Source of the DNA: Rhizobiales bacterium GAS188 | Lineage (GTDB): Bacteria > Pseudomonadota > Alphaproteobacteria > Rhizobiales > Beijerinckiaceae | DNA length: 64,000 bases | Direction of reading: 5' to 3' | NCBI GenBank assembly: GCA_900104855.1 | Contig: FNSS01000001.1 | Location: forward strand, 5,642,001 to 5,706,000 | Part shown: one piece after another, positions 33,643-45,507 of the stretch | How the letters are laid out: each line of letters begins with the position of its first letter | Position numbering within the stretch: position 1 is the first letter of the stretch | Translations under genes and position numbers: made by a program | Notes under the pieces: generated by a model | What the model was told of the DNA's origin: nothing | The model's input: the letters and a program-made list of their open reading frames with translations, nothing else | The model's database searches: none

Positions 33643-33668
33643 GACGCCCGCCGCATGGCGGGCGTCTT
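33643..33668 (+). terminator. Strong hairpin terminator behind the DUF1127 gene
   Basis: GACGCCCGCC and GGCGGGCGTC form a perfect 10-bp stem with a GCAT loop (33643-33666), followed by TTGCTTT. It lies 30 bp after the stop. Confidence 0.8.
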
Positions 33669-33696
33669 GCTTTGCGGGCGTGCTATCGCGATCTAG

Positions 33697-35196
33697 ATGG
33701 GCATGAGCCCGCAAAATCCAATTCACGTTGTCGGCGCCGGCCTCGCGGGATCGGAGGCCGCCTGGCAGATCGCGCGGCGCGGCGTTGCGGTCGTATTGCA
33801 CGAGATGCGGCCCGTGGCGGCAACGCCGGTGCACAAGACCGGTTATGCCGCCGAGCTCGTCTGCTCCAACTCCTTCCGCTCCGATGATGCACTGCACAAT
33901 GCAGTCGGCCTGCTGCATGAGGAGATGCGCCGGCTCGATTCGCTGATCATGCGCATGGGGGACGCGCATAAATTGCCGGCCGGCGGGGCTCTGGCGGTCG
34001 ATCGCGACGGCTTCGCGGCCGCGGTGACGCAAGCGCTCGAGGGCCATGAGCTGATCTCCATCGCGCGCGGCGAGATCGCCGGCTTGCCGCCCGCCGAATG
34101 GGGCGAGACCATCATCGCCACCGGGCCCTTGACGTCGATCGCGCTCGCCGAGGCTATCCGCGCCGTGACCGGCGAGGGGGAACTCGCCTTCTTCGACGCC
34201 ATTGCGCCCATCGTGCACCACGAGACGATCGATATGGAGATCGCCTGGCGCCAATCGCGCTACGACAAGGTGGGGCCCGGCGGAACCGGTGCCGACTACC
34301 TGAATTGCCCGATGACGCGCGAGCAATATGAGGGCTTCATCGATGCGCTGCTCGCCGCGCCCAAAACCGAATTTCGCGAATTCGAGACCTCGACACCCTA
34401 TTTCGACGGTTGCCTGCCGATCGAGGTGATGGCGGAGCGCGGGCGCGAGACCTTGCGCTACGGGCCGATGAAGCCGGTCGGGCTCACCAATCCGCGCGAC
34501 CCGACCGTCAAGCCCCATGCGATCGTGCAGCTGCGCCAGGACAATGCGCTCGGCACCTTGTTCAACATGGTGGGTTTCCAGACCAAGCTGCGGCATGGCG
34601 AGCAGACACGCGTCTTCCGCATGATCCCGGGGTTGGAGAAGGCCGAGTTCGCGCGCCTCGGCGGCCTGCATCGCAACACCTATCTCAATTCGCCGAAGCT
34701 GCTCGATGGGCGGCTGCGTCTCAAATCCCTGCCGCGCCTGCGCTTCGCCGGCCAGATCACCGGTTGCGAAGGCTATGTGGAGAGCGCCGCGATCGGGCTC
34801 CTCGCCGGGCGCTTCGCGGCCGCCGAGCGCCTGGGCGAGGTTTTGGCCGCGCCGCCGCCGACGACGGCGATGGGCGCGCTTCTGTCCCATATCACCGGCG
34901 GCCATCTCTTGAGCGAGGCGCCGGCGCGCGAGGCCGAGCCGCAAGCTGCGCAAGACGCTGAAGGGGCCTCACTGCCGGCCTCACAGCCGGGCGCAATGAA
35001 TGCCGTCGCCGGCAAGGCGCATTCCTTCCAGCCGATGAACGTGAATTTCGGCCTGTTCCCGCCGGTGACCGAGCCGGTTCGCGGAGACGACGGCGAGCGC
35101 CTGCGCGGCACCGCCAAGTCGCAGGCGCGCAAGCGCGCGCTGAGCGCCCGCGCCTTGCGCGATCTCTCGGCCTGGCAGCAGGCCTGCGGCGCCTGA
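33697..35196 (+). CDS. trmFO: tRNA (uracil-54-C5)-methyltransferase, folate/FAD-dependent
   Basis: The FAD-binding start [44 protein letters not shown] and [20 protein letters not shown] are TrmFO signatures. The enzyme makes ribothymidine at tRNA position 54 using methylene-tetrahydrofolate. The length of 499 residues includes an Ala-rich insertion around 410-435. ATG 33703 is an alternative start. It is a single gene following the terminator of the DUF1127 gene. Confidence 0.95.
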   Translation: MGMSPQNPIHVVGAGLAGSEAAWQIARRGVAVVLHEMRPVAATPVHKTGYAAELVCSNSFRSDDALHNAVGLLHEEMRRLDSLIMRMGDAHKLPAGGALAVDRDGFAAAVTQALEGHELISIARGEIAGLPPAEWGETIIATGPLTSIALAEAIRAVTGEGELAFFDAIAPIVHHETIDMEIAWRQSRYDKVGPGGTGADYLNCPMTREQYEGFIDALLAAPKTEFREFETSTPYFDGCLPIEVMAERGRETLRYGPMKPVGLTNPRDPTVKPHAIVQLRQDNALGTLFNMVGFQTKLRHGEQTRVFRMIPGLEKAEFARLGGLHRNTYLNSPKLLDGRLRLKSLPRLRFAGQITGCEGYVESAAIGLLAGRFAAAERLGEVLAAPPPTTAMGALLSHITGGHLLSEAPAREAEPQAAQDAEGASLPASQPGAMNAVAGKAHSFQPMNVNFGLFPPVTEPVRGDDGERLRGTAKSQARKRALSARALRDLSAWQQACGA

Positions 35197-35266
35197 TTTC
35201 CTCCAGGCGTCATCCGTCCTATGTTCGAACGACGGACAGGACGCAGGATAGCGGAGGAACGACGCG

Positions 35267-36154
35267 ATGAGCAGGATCGCCTTTATCGGGCTCGGCAATA
35301 TGGGCGCTCCGATGGCGGAAAACCTCAAGACCGCCGGTCATGAGGTTCAGGCTTTCGACCTCGTCCCCTTTTTGCGCGACGCCGCCAAGGCCAAGGGCAT
35401 CGCGGTCGCGGCCTCTGCGGCCGAGGCCGTGAAGGAGGCCGAGATCGTCGTCAGCATGCTGCCTGCCGGCCGTCATGTGGTCGAGGTGTGGAGCGGCACG
35501 CTGCCGGTCGCCAAGGCCGGCACCCTGTTCATCGATTGCTCGACGATCGATGTCGACAACGCCCGCAAGGCGCATGGCCTGGCGCAGCAGCACGCCATGA
35601 TGTCGCTCGACGCGCCGGTTTCGGGCGGCACGGGCGGCGCGAGGGCCGCGACCTTGACCTTCATGGCGGGCGGCGAGGAGCAGGCCTTCGCGCGCGCCAA
35701 GCCGGTGCTCGAGGCCATGGGCAAGAAGATCGTGCATTGCGGCGCGGCGGGGGCGGGCCAGGCCGCCAAGATCTGCAACAACATGATCCTCGGCGTGTCG
35801 ATGATCGCGGTCGGCGAAGCCTTCGTGCTCGCCGAGAAGCTCGGCCTCTCGCATCAGGCGCTGTTCGACGTCGCCTCGACCTCATCTGGCCAATGCTGGT
35901 CCTTGACCACCTACTGTCCGGTGCCGGGCCCTGTGCCGACCTCACCCGCCAATAGCGGCTACAAGCCGGGCTTTGCGGCGCATCTGATGCTGAAGGATCT
36001 GAAACTGTCGCAAGAGGCAGCCCAGGCGAACGGCGCCTCGACCCCGCTCGGCGCGCTCGCGGCCCAGCTCTACGGCCTCTATGCGGCTTGGGGCGAGGGC
36101 GGCAGCGATTTCTCCGGCATCATCAATCTGCTGCGCGGCAGGGGGGAGGGGTAG
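35267..36154 (+). CDS. mmsB: 3-hydroxyisobutyrate dehydrogenase-like enzyme
   Basis: The Rossmann start IAFIGLGNMGAPMAENL, the substrate motif DAPVSGGTGGARAATL and the catalytic Lys region GAGQAAKICNNM match the 3-HIBADH family. These enzymes oxidise 3-hydroxyisobutyrate in valine breakdown. GGAGG lies before the ATG. The 295-residue length is normal. No other valine-pathway gene is adjacent, so a related beta-hydroxyacid substrate is possible. Confidence 0.88.
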   Translation: MSRIAFIGLGNMGAPMAENLKTAGHEVQAFDLVPFLRDAAKAKGIAVAASAAEAVKEAEIVVSMLPAGRHVVEVWSGTLPVAKAGTLFIDCSTIDVDNARKAHGLAQQHAMMSLDAPVSGGTGGARAATLTFMAGGEEQAFARAKPVLEAMGKKIVHCGAAGAGQAAKICNNMILGVSMIAVGEAFVLAEKLGLSHQALFDVASTSSGQCWSLTTYCPVPGPVPTSPANSGYKPGFAAHLMLKDLKLSQEAAQANGASTPLGALAAQLYGLYAAWGEGGSDFSGIINLLRGRGEG

Positions 36155-36180
36155 CGCCTCTCCCTTGCGAGGCCTTTGCT

Positions 36181-36316
36181 GACCCCCACCTCACCTCCCC
36201 CTTTCAGGGGGAGGAATCGGGGACGTCTGCGAGAATAATTCGCAAAGTGAAGTGCCGCGCGATCGTCGTGATGCATCCATCCTCCCCCTGGAAGGGGGAG
36301 GAAAGAGGTGGGGGTC
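36181..36316. repeat. Paired-hairpin intergenic repeat (REP/BIME-like)
   Basis: Outer arms GACCCCCACCTC (36181-36192) and GAGGTGGGGGTC (36305-36316) are perfect inverted repeats. Inside are two hairpins with three-base loops: CCTCCCCCT/AGGGGGAGG at 36194-36214, and the same stem extended by one pair at 36280-36302. The structure lies between the dehydrogenase gene and the next membrane-protein gene. Confidence 0.85.
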
Positions 36317-36611
36317 CGGGAGCGTACGCCGACGAAGGTTGAAACGGGCGAACCTCTCACAAGCGGAGAGGTGGGAGTGGTGCTTTTGCTCAGCCTGTCG
36401 CCATCGCGCACAGCTCACCTTATCATGTTGTTTTGATGCATGTTCTCACTCGAGGAGCTTGCAACTCGCGAGCCTGATGCATTAGACCTTGAGACCGACA
36501 GATCTCAGATTTCCGGACACGCTCATTCGAGACGGTTTATAGAGGTCGCCCTCGGGGTGCCGCTTTCGGCTCCGCGTGCCTGAGACGTGAATCCATGACT
36601 GACTTGCAACC

Positions 36612-37880
36612 ATGACGCAGATCGAGATCAAGACGCCGAAGGTGAGCTCGGGCCGCCCCGTGGTCCCGACCCGTCCGCGCGGCACGCCCGCCGATGCCGC
36701 AGCCGACGCGGCGGGCTTCCTGCGCCGCCTCGGCTTTGCGGTCATGGTCGGCCTCTTGCCGATCGCGGCGGTGCTCATGCGCCATGCCGTGGTCGGCATC
36801 GCGCCGGTCGGCGCCATCCTGTTCTCGCTCGCCATGCTCATCGAGAGCGAGGGTCGCGAGCCCTTCTCGCGCATGTGGAAACTCATCCGCACGCCGGCCG
36901 CGGGCGTGCTGTTCTTCCTGCTGATCTGGGCGGGGCTGTCGCTCTTATGGACGCCGTTCTTCGACGACGCCTCGGAGCGCCTGCTGAAGGCGCTCGGTGT
37001 CGGCGCCTGCGCCTTCGCGGCGCTCGGCTCCATGCCGGCGCGCATGCGCGCCTCGAACCTCTATCTGGTGCCGCTCGGCGCCGGTGTGGGGGCGCTGTCG
37101 GCGATCATCTGGGTGCTGAGCGTCCCCAATGCCCAGACGGCGATCGATGGCGAGGGGCCGGTCCTGGTGCGCACCGCCTTGAGCGTGACCTTGCTCGCCT
37201 GGCCGGGGCTCGCCTGGCTGCTGATGCGCTCGGAGCGCGTCCTGGCGATGCTGCTCGCGGTCGTGGCGGTCTGTGCCGCGCTCCTGACCCGCTCATCCCC
37301 GGTGGTGCTGGGGATCCTGGTGGGCGCCGTGGGCTTTGGCCTCTGCGCGATCGCGCCGCGCCTGACCATCAGGGCGGCGCGCTGGGTCTTCGGGCTCGCG
37401 ATCCTTCTGGCGCCGCTGCTGCCCTTCCTGCTCGTGCCGCTGGCGCGTTCATTGTTCGGTGCCGAGGCGCTCTCGATGCAATCTCTGGATATCTGGCGCG
37501 ACAGCGTGATCGCCGAGCCCTTGAGGCTCTTCACCGGGCATGGGCTCGATACCGCCTTGCGCAGCCAGCTCGCCGGGCTGCTGGCGGCCGGCGCCCCGCA
37601 ATCGATGCTGTTCGAGGTCTGGTACGAGCTCGGTCTGCTCGGTGCCTTGCCGCTCGCCTTCCTGACCGCAACCGCCTTGCGCAGCGCTGCTGATCTCGGC
37701 GACGCCATCGGGCCTTGCCTGATCGGCGCCATCGTCAATCTCTTCGCCTTCGCCTGCCTCGGCCTCGTCGGCTCACAGACCTGGTGGCTGACCTTGATCG
37801 CGGTCCTGTCGATCGCCTTTACCGCCGTGGTGCATGGCCGCTTCGGAACCAGGCGGCCCAAGGCTTTCTTGAACCGCTGA
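36612..37880 (+). CDS. O-antigen ligase/polymerase-like membrane protein
   Basis: The protein has 422 residues with about ten hydrophobic helices (for example FAVMVGLLPIAAVLM, VLFFLLIWAGLSLLW, VFGLAILLAPLLPFLLVPLA) and one larger loop containing LRLFTGHGLDTALRS and QSMLFEVWYELGLLGALP. That loop pattern, a short Gly-His motif followed by an Elgl helix, is typical of Wzy/WaaL-type proteins that join polysaccharide units in the inner membrane. The last 62 bases overlap the convergent exporter gene. The function is likely in surface glycan assembly, consistent with the nearby ABC exporter. Confidence 0.75.
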   Translation: MTQIEIKTPKVSSGRPVVPTRPRGTPADAAADAAGFLRRLGFAVMVGLLPIAAVLMRHAVVGIAPVGAILFSLAMLIESEGREPFSRMWKLIRTPAAGVLFFLLIWAGLSLLWTPFFDDASERLLKALGVGACAFAALGSMPARMRASNLYLVPLGAGVGALSAIIWVLSVPNAQTAIDGEGPVLVRTALSVTLLAWPGLAWLLMRSERVLAMLLAVVAVCAALLTRSSPVVLGILVGAVGFGLCAIAPRLTIRAARWVFGLAILLAPLLPFLLVPLARSLFGAEALSMQSLDIWRDSVIAEPLRLFTGHGLDTALRSQLAGLLAAGAPQSMLFEVWYELGLLGALPLAFLTATALRSAADLGDAIGPCLIGAIVNLFAFACLGLVGSQTWWLTLIAVLSIAFTAVVHGRFGTRRPKAFLNR

Positions 37881-39708
37881 GCTCGGGCGCGCCGGCGAGC
37901 TCGGCCAGCGCCGGCTCCTTGGCGGCCGGCGGCGGCAGCCGCTCCGGCGTCTGCCGCGCATAATAATTGTAGTAGACGCCTTTCCGGTCGATCAGCTCGT
38001 CATGGGTGCCGGCTTCCGCCACGCGCCCCTTCTCGATCACATAGATGCGGCTCGCCTGGACCACGGTCTGCAGGCGGTGCGCGACGACCAGCGTGGTGCG
38101 CCCGCGCCCCAGCGCGTCGAGGGCCTTCTGCACCTCGCGCTCCGATTCCGGATCGAGCGCCGCGGTCGGCTCATCGAGCAACAGGATCGGTGCATCCTTG
38201 AGGAAGGCGCGCGCGATGGCGATGCGCTGCTTCTGGCCCCCGGATAACTGCGTCCCCAGCTCCCCGACATCGGTGTCGTAGCCGAGGCGGAAGCCGCTGA
38301 TGAAATCATGCGCATGGGCGGCTTTGGCGGCGGCGATGATCTCGTCTTCGGTGGCGTTCGGCTTGCCGAGCGCGATATTGTCGCGGATCGAGCCGCGGAA
38401 CAGATAGACATCTTGGCTGACGAAGCCGATCGAAGCGCGCAGCGAGGCGATGTCGACGTCGCGCGTGCTCTGGCCGTCGATCCTGATCTCGCCCGAGCGC
38501 GGATCGAAGAAGCGCAGGATGAGGTTGAGGATGGTGCTCTTGCCGCCGCCCGAGCCTCCGACCAGCGCCGTCGTCTTGCCGGGCTCGACGCTGAGGCTCA
38601 AGGCGTCGAGCACATCGGCCCGGCCCGGATAGGCGAAGCTGACATCGGCGAGCTCGACGCGGCCCACTCCGGCCTGCAAGGCCGGCTGGCCCTCGATGCG
38701 CGGCTCATGCGATTTGGCGTCGAGCACTTCGTACATCAAGGTGACGCCGATGAGCCCGTTCTGGATCTCGAGATTGAGCCGGCCGAGCCGCTTCGCCGGC
38801 TCATAGGCGAGCAAGAGCGAGCCGATGAAGGAGAAGAAGGCTCCCGGATCCTGGGCGCCCTCGATGACGCGCCAGCCGCCGTAGAGGATGACGCCGGAGA
38901 CGGCGAGGCCGCCCAGCGTGTCCGACAGCGGATTGGCCAGAGCCTGGATGGCGGCGATCTTGTTGGCGGCGCGCTCCACCTCGCGCACGGCCGCGCGCAT
39001 GCGCTCGCGCATCATGGATTCGAGGTTGAAGGATTTGACGATGCGCACGCCTTGCGCCGCCTCGAGCATGATGTCGAGGATGCGCGTCACCCCGTGGAAG
39101 GAGCGCAGCACATATTTGCGCACCCGCTTGATCAGCTTGCCCAAGGTGACGCCGGCGAAGGGCAGGCCGGCGAGCGCGATCAAGGTCATCACCGGGTCTT
39201 GGATGAGCATCACGGTGACGAGCCCGACCAGGGTCAGCGCGTCGCGGCCGATTGAGGTGATCAGCGCCTGCAGCACGTCGCGGGCGCCGTTCGCCGCGAG
39301 TGTCAGGCGCGACATGAACTCGCTGGAGCGCCGGTCGTGGAAATAGGAGACGTTCTGGTCCATCAGCCGGTCGAACAGCCGCTCCTGCACAGAGGCGATG
39401 ATGCGGTTGCCGATGCGCGACAGCGTCACGATCTGGCCATAGGTGGCGAAACCCTTGAGCAGATAGAGGCCGGCGATGATGAAGGCGAGGACGCGCAAGC
39501 CGCGGAAATCGCGCTCGATCGTCAAGCCGTTGATGACCGGCTTGAGCAGATAGGCCGAATAGGTCTGGGACCCCGCCACGAGCGCCATGAACAGGAAGGC
39601 GAGCGCATATCCGGCGACATGCGCGCGCCCCTGCTCGACGACGAGGCGTCGCAGCACCGGGAAGGCGATGCGCGCGAAATAGGGCAGGGGCCGCTCGATC
39701 ATCGACAT
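37819..39708 (-). CDS. MsbA-type ABC exporter (permease-ATPase half transporter)
   Basis: From ATG 39708 the protein has 629 residues. An N-terminal six-helix membrane domain (AGYALAFLFMALVAGSQTYS onward) is followed by an ATPase domain with Walker A VGGSGGGKSTILNL, signature LSGGQKQRIAIARA, Walker B ILLLDEPTAALD and the H-loop VVAHRLQ. This is the domain order of MsbA/lipid A-type or multidrug exporters that work as dimers. It is convergent with the O-antigen-ligase-like gene. The substrate may be a lipid-linked product, but drugs cannot be excluded. Confidence 0.92.
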   Translation of the reverse strand: MSMIERPLPYFARIAFPVLRRLVVEQGRAHVAGYALAFLFMALVAGSQTYSAYLLKPVINGLTIERDFRGLRVLAFIIAGLYLLKGFATYGQIVTLSRIGNRIIASVQERLFDRLMDQNVSYFHDRRSSEFMSRLTLAANGARDVLQALITSIGRDALTLVGLVTVMLIQDPVMTLIALAGLPFAGVTLGKLIKRVRKYVLRSFHGVTRILDIMLEAAQGVRIVKSFNLESMMRERMRAAVREVERAANKIAAIQALANPLSDTLGGLAVSGVILYGGWRVIEGAQDPGAFFSFIGSLLLAYEPAKRLGRLNLEIQNGLIGVTLMYEVLDAKSHEPRIEGQPALQAGVGRVELADVSFAYPGRADVLDALSLSVEPGKTTALVGGSGGGKSTILNLILRFFDPRSGEIRIDGQSTRDVDIASLRASIGFVSQDVYLFRGSIRDNIALGKPNATEDEIIAAAKAAHAHDFISGFRLGYDTDVGELGTQLSGGQKQRIAIARAFLKDAPILLLDEPTAALDPESEREVQKALDALGRGRTTLVVAHRLQTVVQASRIYVIEKGRVAEAGTHDELIDRKGVYYNYYARQTPERLPPPAAKEPALAELAGAPELSGSRKPWAAWFRSGHAPRR

Positions 39709-39848
39709 GGCTGTCCTGGTAACGGGCGAAGGGCGCGGCGGCAAGCGGGCCCTCGCAAGGATGCTTGGCGTTGACAAGCGCCTGAGCCCCCTGTTTCCTC
39801 GCCGGCAAAATAGGATCGAGGCAAAATAAGATCGAGGGAGGAATGGCC

Positions 39849-40895
39849 ATGAAATCGCTGCGGAAAATGAGATTGCTGCGAAATCTGGCATTTTCAGGCG
39901 TTTTGCTCACGTCTCTCGCGGCGGGCGCCGGCTTGGCCGTCGCCGCCCCGCCTGAGAAGCCGAGGCTGCAGCTCGGTGTCGGCGGCAAGCAGGCGCTCTA
40001 TTATCTGCCGCTGACCATCGCCGAGCAGCTCGGCTACTTCAAGGATGAGGGGCTCGACGTCACTATCAATGATTTCGGCGGGGGTGCGAAAGCCCTGCAG
40101 GCCCTGGTCGGCGGCTCGGTCGACGTGGTCACCGGCGCCTATGAGCACACGATCGACATGCAGTCGAAAGGGCAGGATGTGCGGGCCGTGATCGAGCTCG
40201 GCCGTTTCCCGGCGATCGTGGTGCTGGTCAAGAGCGAAAAGGCTGCCGCCGTGAAGAGCCCCGCCGATCTCAAGGGCTTCAAGATCGGCGTGACGGCGCC
40301 GGGCTCCTCGACTCAATTCGTCGTCAGCTACCTCATCGCCAAGGCGGGCGGCAATCCGGCCGATTCCTCCTTCATCGGGGTGGGGGCGGGGCCGACCGCC
40401 GTCGCCGCCATGCAGAAGGGCGAGATCGATGCGATCTCCCATATCGACCCGATGATCTCGAAGCTCGAGGCGGATGGCGGGGTCACGGTGCTCGCCGATA
40501 CGCGCAGCGAATCCGGCACCAGGGCGATCTTCGGCGGCCCGCTGCCGGCCGCCGTGCTCTATGCCAAGAAGGGTTTCATCGACGCCAATCCCGAGACGAC
40601 GCAGCGCCTCGTCAACGCCTTCGTCAAGGCGCTCGCCTGGCTGGCCAAGGCCTCGCCCGAGGACGTCGCGAAGACTGTGCCGGAAGCCTATTGGCTCGGC
40701 GACAAGCAGCTCTACGTCAAGGCCGTGACGGCCGATCTCGAAGCCTATTCGCGCACCGGCATCATCCCACGCGCCGGCATGGAGACTTCGCTCGGCATGC
40801 TCAAGCAGTTCAACAGCGAGCTCGCCGGCGCGAAGATCGATCTCGACAAGACCTTCGATGATCGTTTCGTGCGCAAGGCGACCGGGGCGAACTGA
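39849..40895 (+). CDS. ABC transporter solute-binding protein, NMT1/SsuA-like
   Basis: A signal peptide (LLRNLAFSGVLLTSLAAGAG, then AVAA) precedes a periplasmic two-lobe domain with YYLPLTIAEQLGYFKDEGLDV, GSVDVVTGAYEH and FKIGVTAPGSSTQFVVSYL. These are typical of the nitrate/sulfonate/taurine-type (NMT1) binding proteins. ATG 39849 has GGAGG at 7 bases; the ATG at 39843 is too close to it. No permease or ATPase gene is adjacent, so it is an orphan component, and the substrate is unknown. Confidence 0.9.
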   Translation: MKSLRKMRLLRNLAFSGVLLTSLAAGAGLAVAAPPEKPRLQLGVGGKQALYYLPLTIAEQLGYFKDEGLDVTINDFGGGAKALQALVGGSVDVVTGAYEHTIDMQSKGQDVRAVIELGRFPAIVVLVKSEKAAAVKSPADLKGFKIGVTAPGSSTQFVVSYLIAKAGGNPADSSFIGVGAGPTAVAAMQKGEIDAISHIDPMISKLEADGGVTVLADTRSESGTRAIFGGPLPAAVLYAKKGFIDANPETTQRLVNAFVKALAWLAKASPEDVAKTVPEAYWLGDKQLYVKAVTADLEAYSRTGIIPRAGMETSLGMLKQFNSELAGAKIDLDKTFDDRFVRKATGAN

Positions 40896-40926
40896 GTCGG
40901 GGCGAGGCCCTGGGACAGCGGTGCCC

Positions 40927-41011
40927 TGGGACCGCGGGCGTCCCGCCCGCACTTACTTGGGGCGAGGCCTCGACGCCGGCAGGAAGGGCGACCGAGACGG
41001 TCGCGGTCCCA
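40927..41011. repeat. MITE-like repeat, copy 1 (terminal inverted repeats)
   Basis: The 85-bp element begins TGGGACCGCG and ends CGCGGTCCCA. It contains GGCGTCCCGCCCGC and AAGGGCGACCGAGACGG. Two related copies lie at 55198-55375. It sits between two convergent genes, where its stem could act as a bidirectional terminator. Confidence 0.85.
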
Positions 41012-41035
41012 GGGTCAGGTCCCTGAGGGCCTCCC

Positions 41036-43705
<2,670 letters not shown>

Positions 43706-43879
43706 GCCGAAAACCTGTAAAACCGCGCCGCGGCGCGACAAATTCGCTGTCAGCGGGCGTTGTAGGGGGAGGCGTTTCCCCTGTCCAGAAGGGCTGTCGC
43801 GGAAAGCTCGGGGGAGGATGGAAAGGCGAGGGGAAGACCCAAGTCCGTGCGGGGCGGGATAAGGCGCAAGGCGGGTTTC

Positions 43880-43970
43880 CTTCTCCCGCCCTTTCGCGGG
43901 AGAAGGTGCCTGAACGCAGTGAAGGCGGATGAGGGACGCCGGTGAAGCGCTCCACCGCCCTCATCCGCCT
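43880..43970. repeat. Intergenic inverted repeats between recA and alaS
   Basis: CTTCTCCCGC/GCGGGAGAAG form a 10-bp hairpin with a 6-base loop at 43880-43905. AGGCGGATGAGG (43923-43934) pairs with CCTCATCCGCCT (43959-43970). A further half-copy (CACCTTCTCCCGCC) follows near 43990. This resembles the paired palindromic units common between genes in rhizobia. The rest of the 383-bp gap 43706-44088 shows no gene. Confidence 0.8.
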
Positions 43971-44088
43971 CGACTTCGTCTCGGCACCTTCTCCCGCCGA
44001 AGGAACGCGCACGAATGCCGCACCTTCACCGGTATCGAAAGAGACGCCGCCGATTGCTACCCGCAGCGCCTCCCAAACGCTGCCAGCT

Positions 44089-45153
<1,065 letters not shown>

Positions 45154-45198
45154 TGTTCTTCTCCTTGTGGCACGAGGGCGCCTGAAGCTCAATGCGTT

Positions 45199-45227
45199 CA
45201 TTGTGCATGTTTTGTTCTCATTTGCAA
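45199..45227 (-). promoter_or_regulatory. Candidate recA promoter
   Basis: On the minus strand, TTGCAA (45222-45227) and ACAATG (45199-45204) are separated by 17 bp. They abut the SOS box, so LexA bound there would block RNA polymerase. Confidence 0.55.
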
Positions 45228-45242
45228 GTTCTATTTTCGTTC
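45228..45242 (-). promoter_or_regulatory. LexA (SOS) box of recA
   Basis: GTTCTATTTTCGTTC on the plus strand is GAACGAAAATAGAAC on the recA strand, an exact match to the alphaproteobacterial LexA consensus GAAC-N7-GAAC. It lies just upstream of a candidate -35 region. Confidence 0.9.
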
Positions 45243-45507
45243 GTGCGGGCCCATATGGCCGCGCGGGCGATGGCGAAGCTGCCGTTTGGTTGACAGCGGC
45301 GGCAACGACGCTATTTTCCTGCGCTCTCGCTTCTGCCTGTTCGCGAGCATTCGGGCCGTTGCCCCGATGAAGGACGCCGTTGGCGATCAATCGATCGGCT
45401 GGATGGGCCGCTCCTGCCATGGCGGATCCTACGAGGGGGGATGATCATGCGTCCAAGCAGACCCGTGACGCCCCGAAGCAAGCTACCCGCAGAGTTGGAC
45501 CCGGCTC

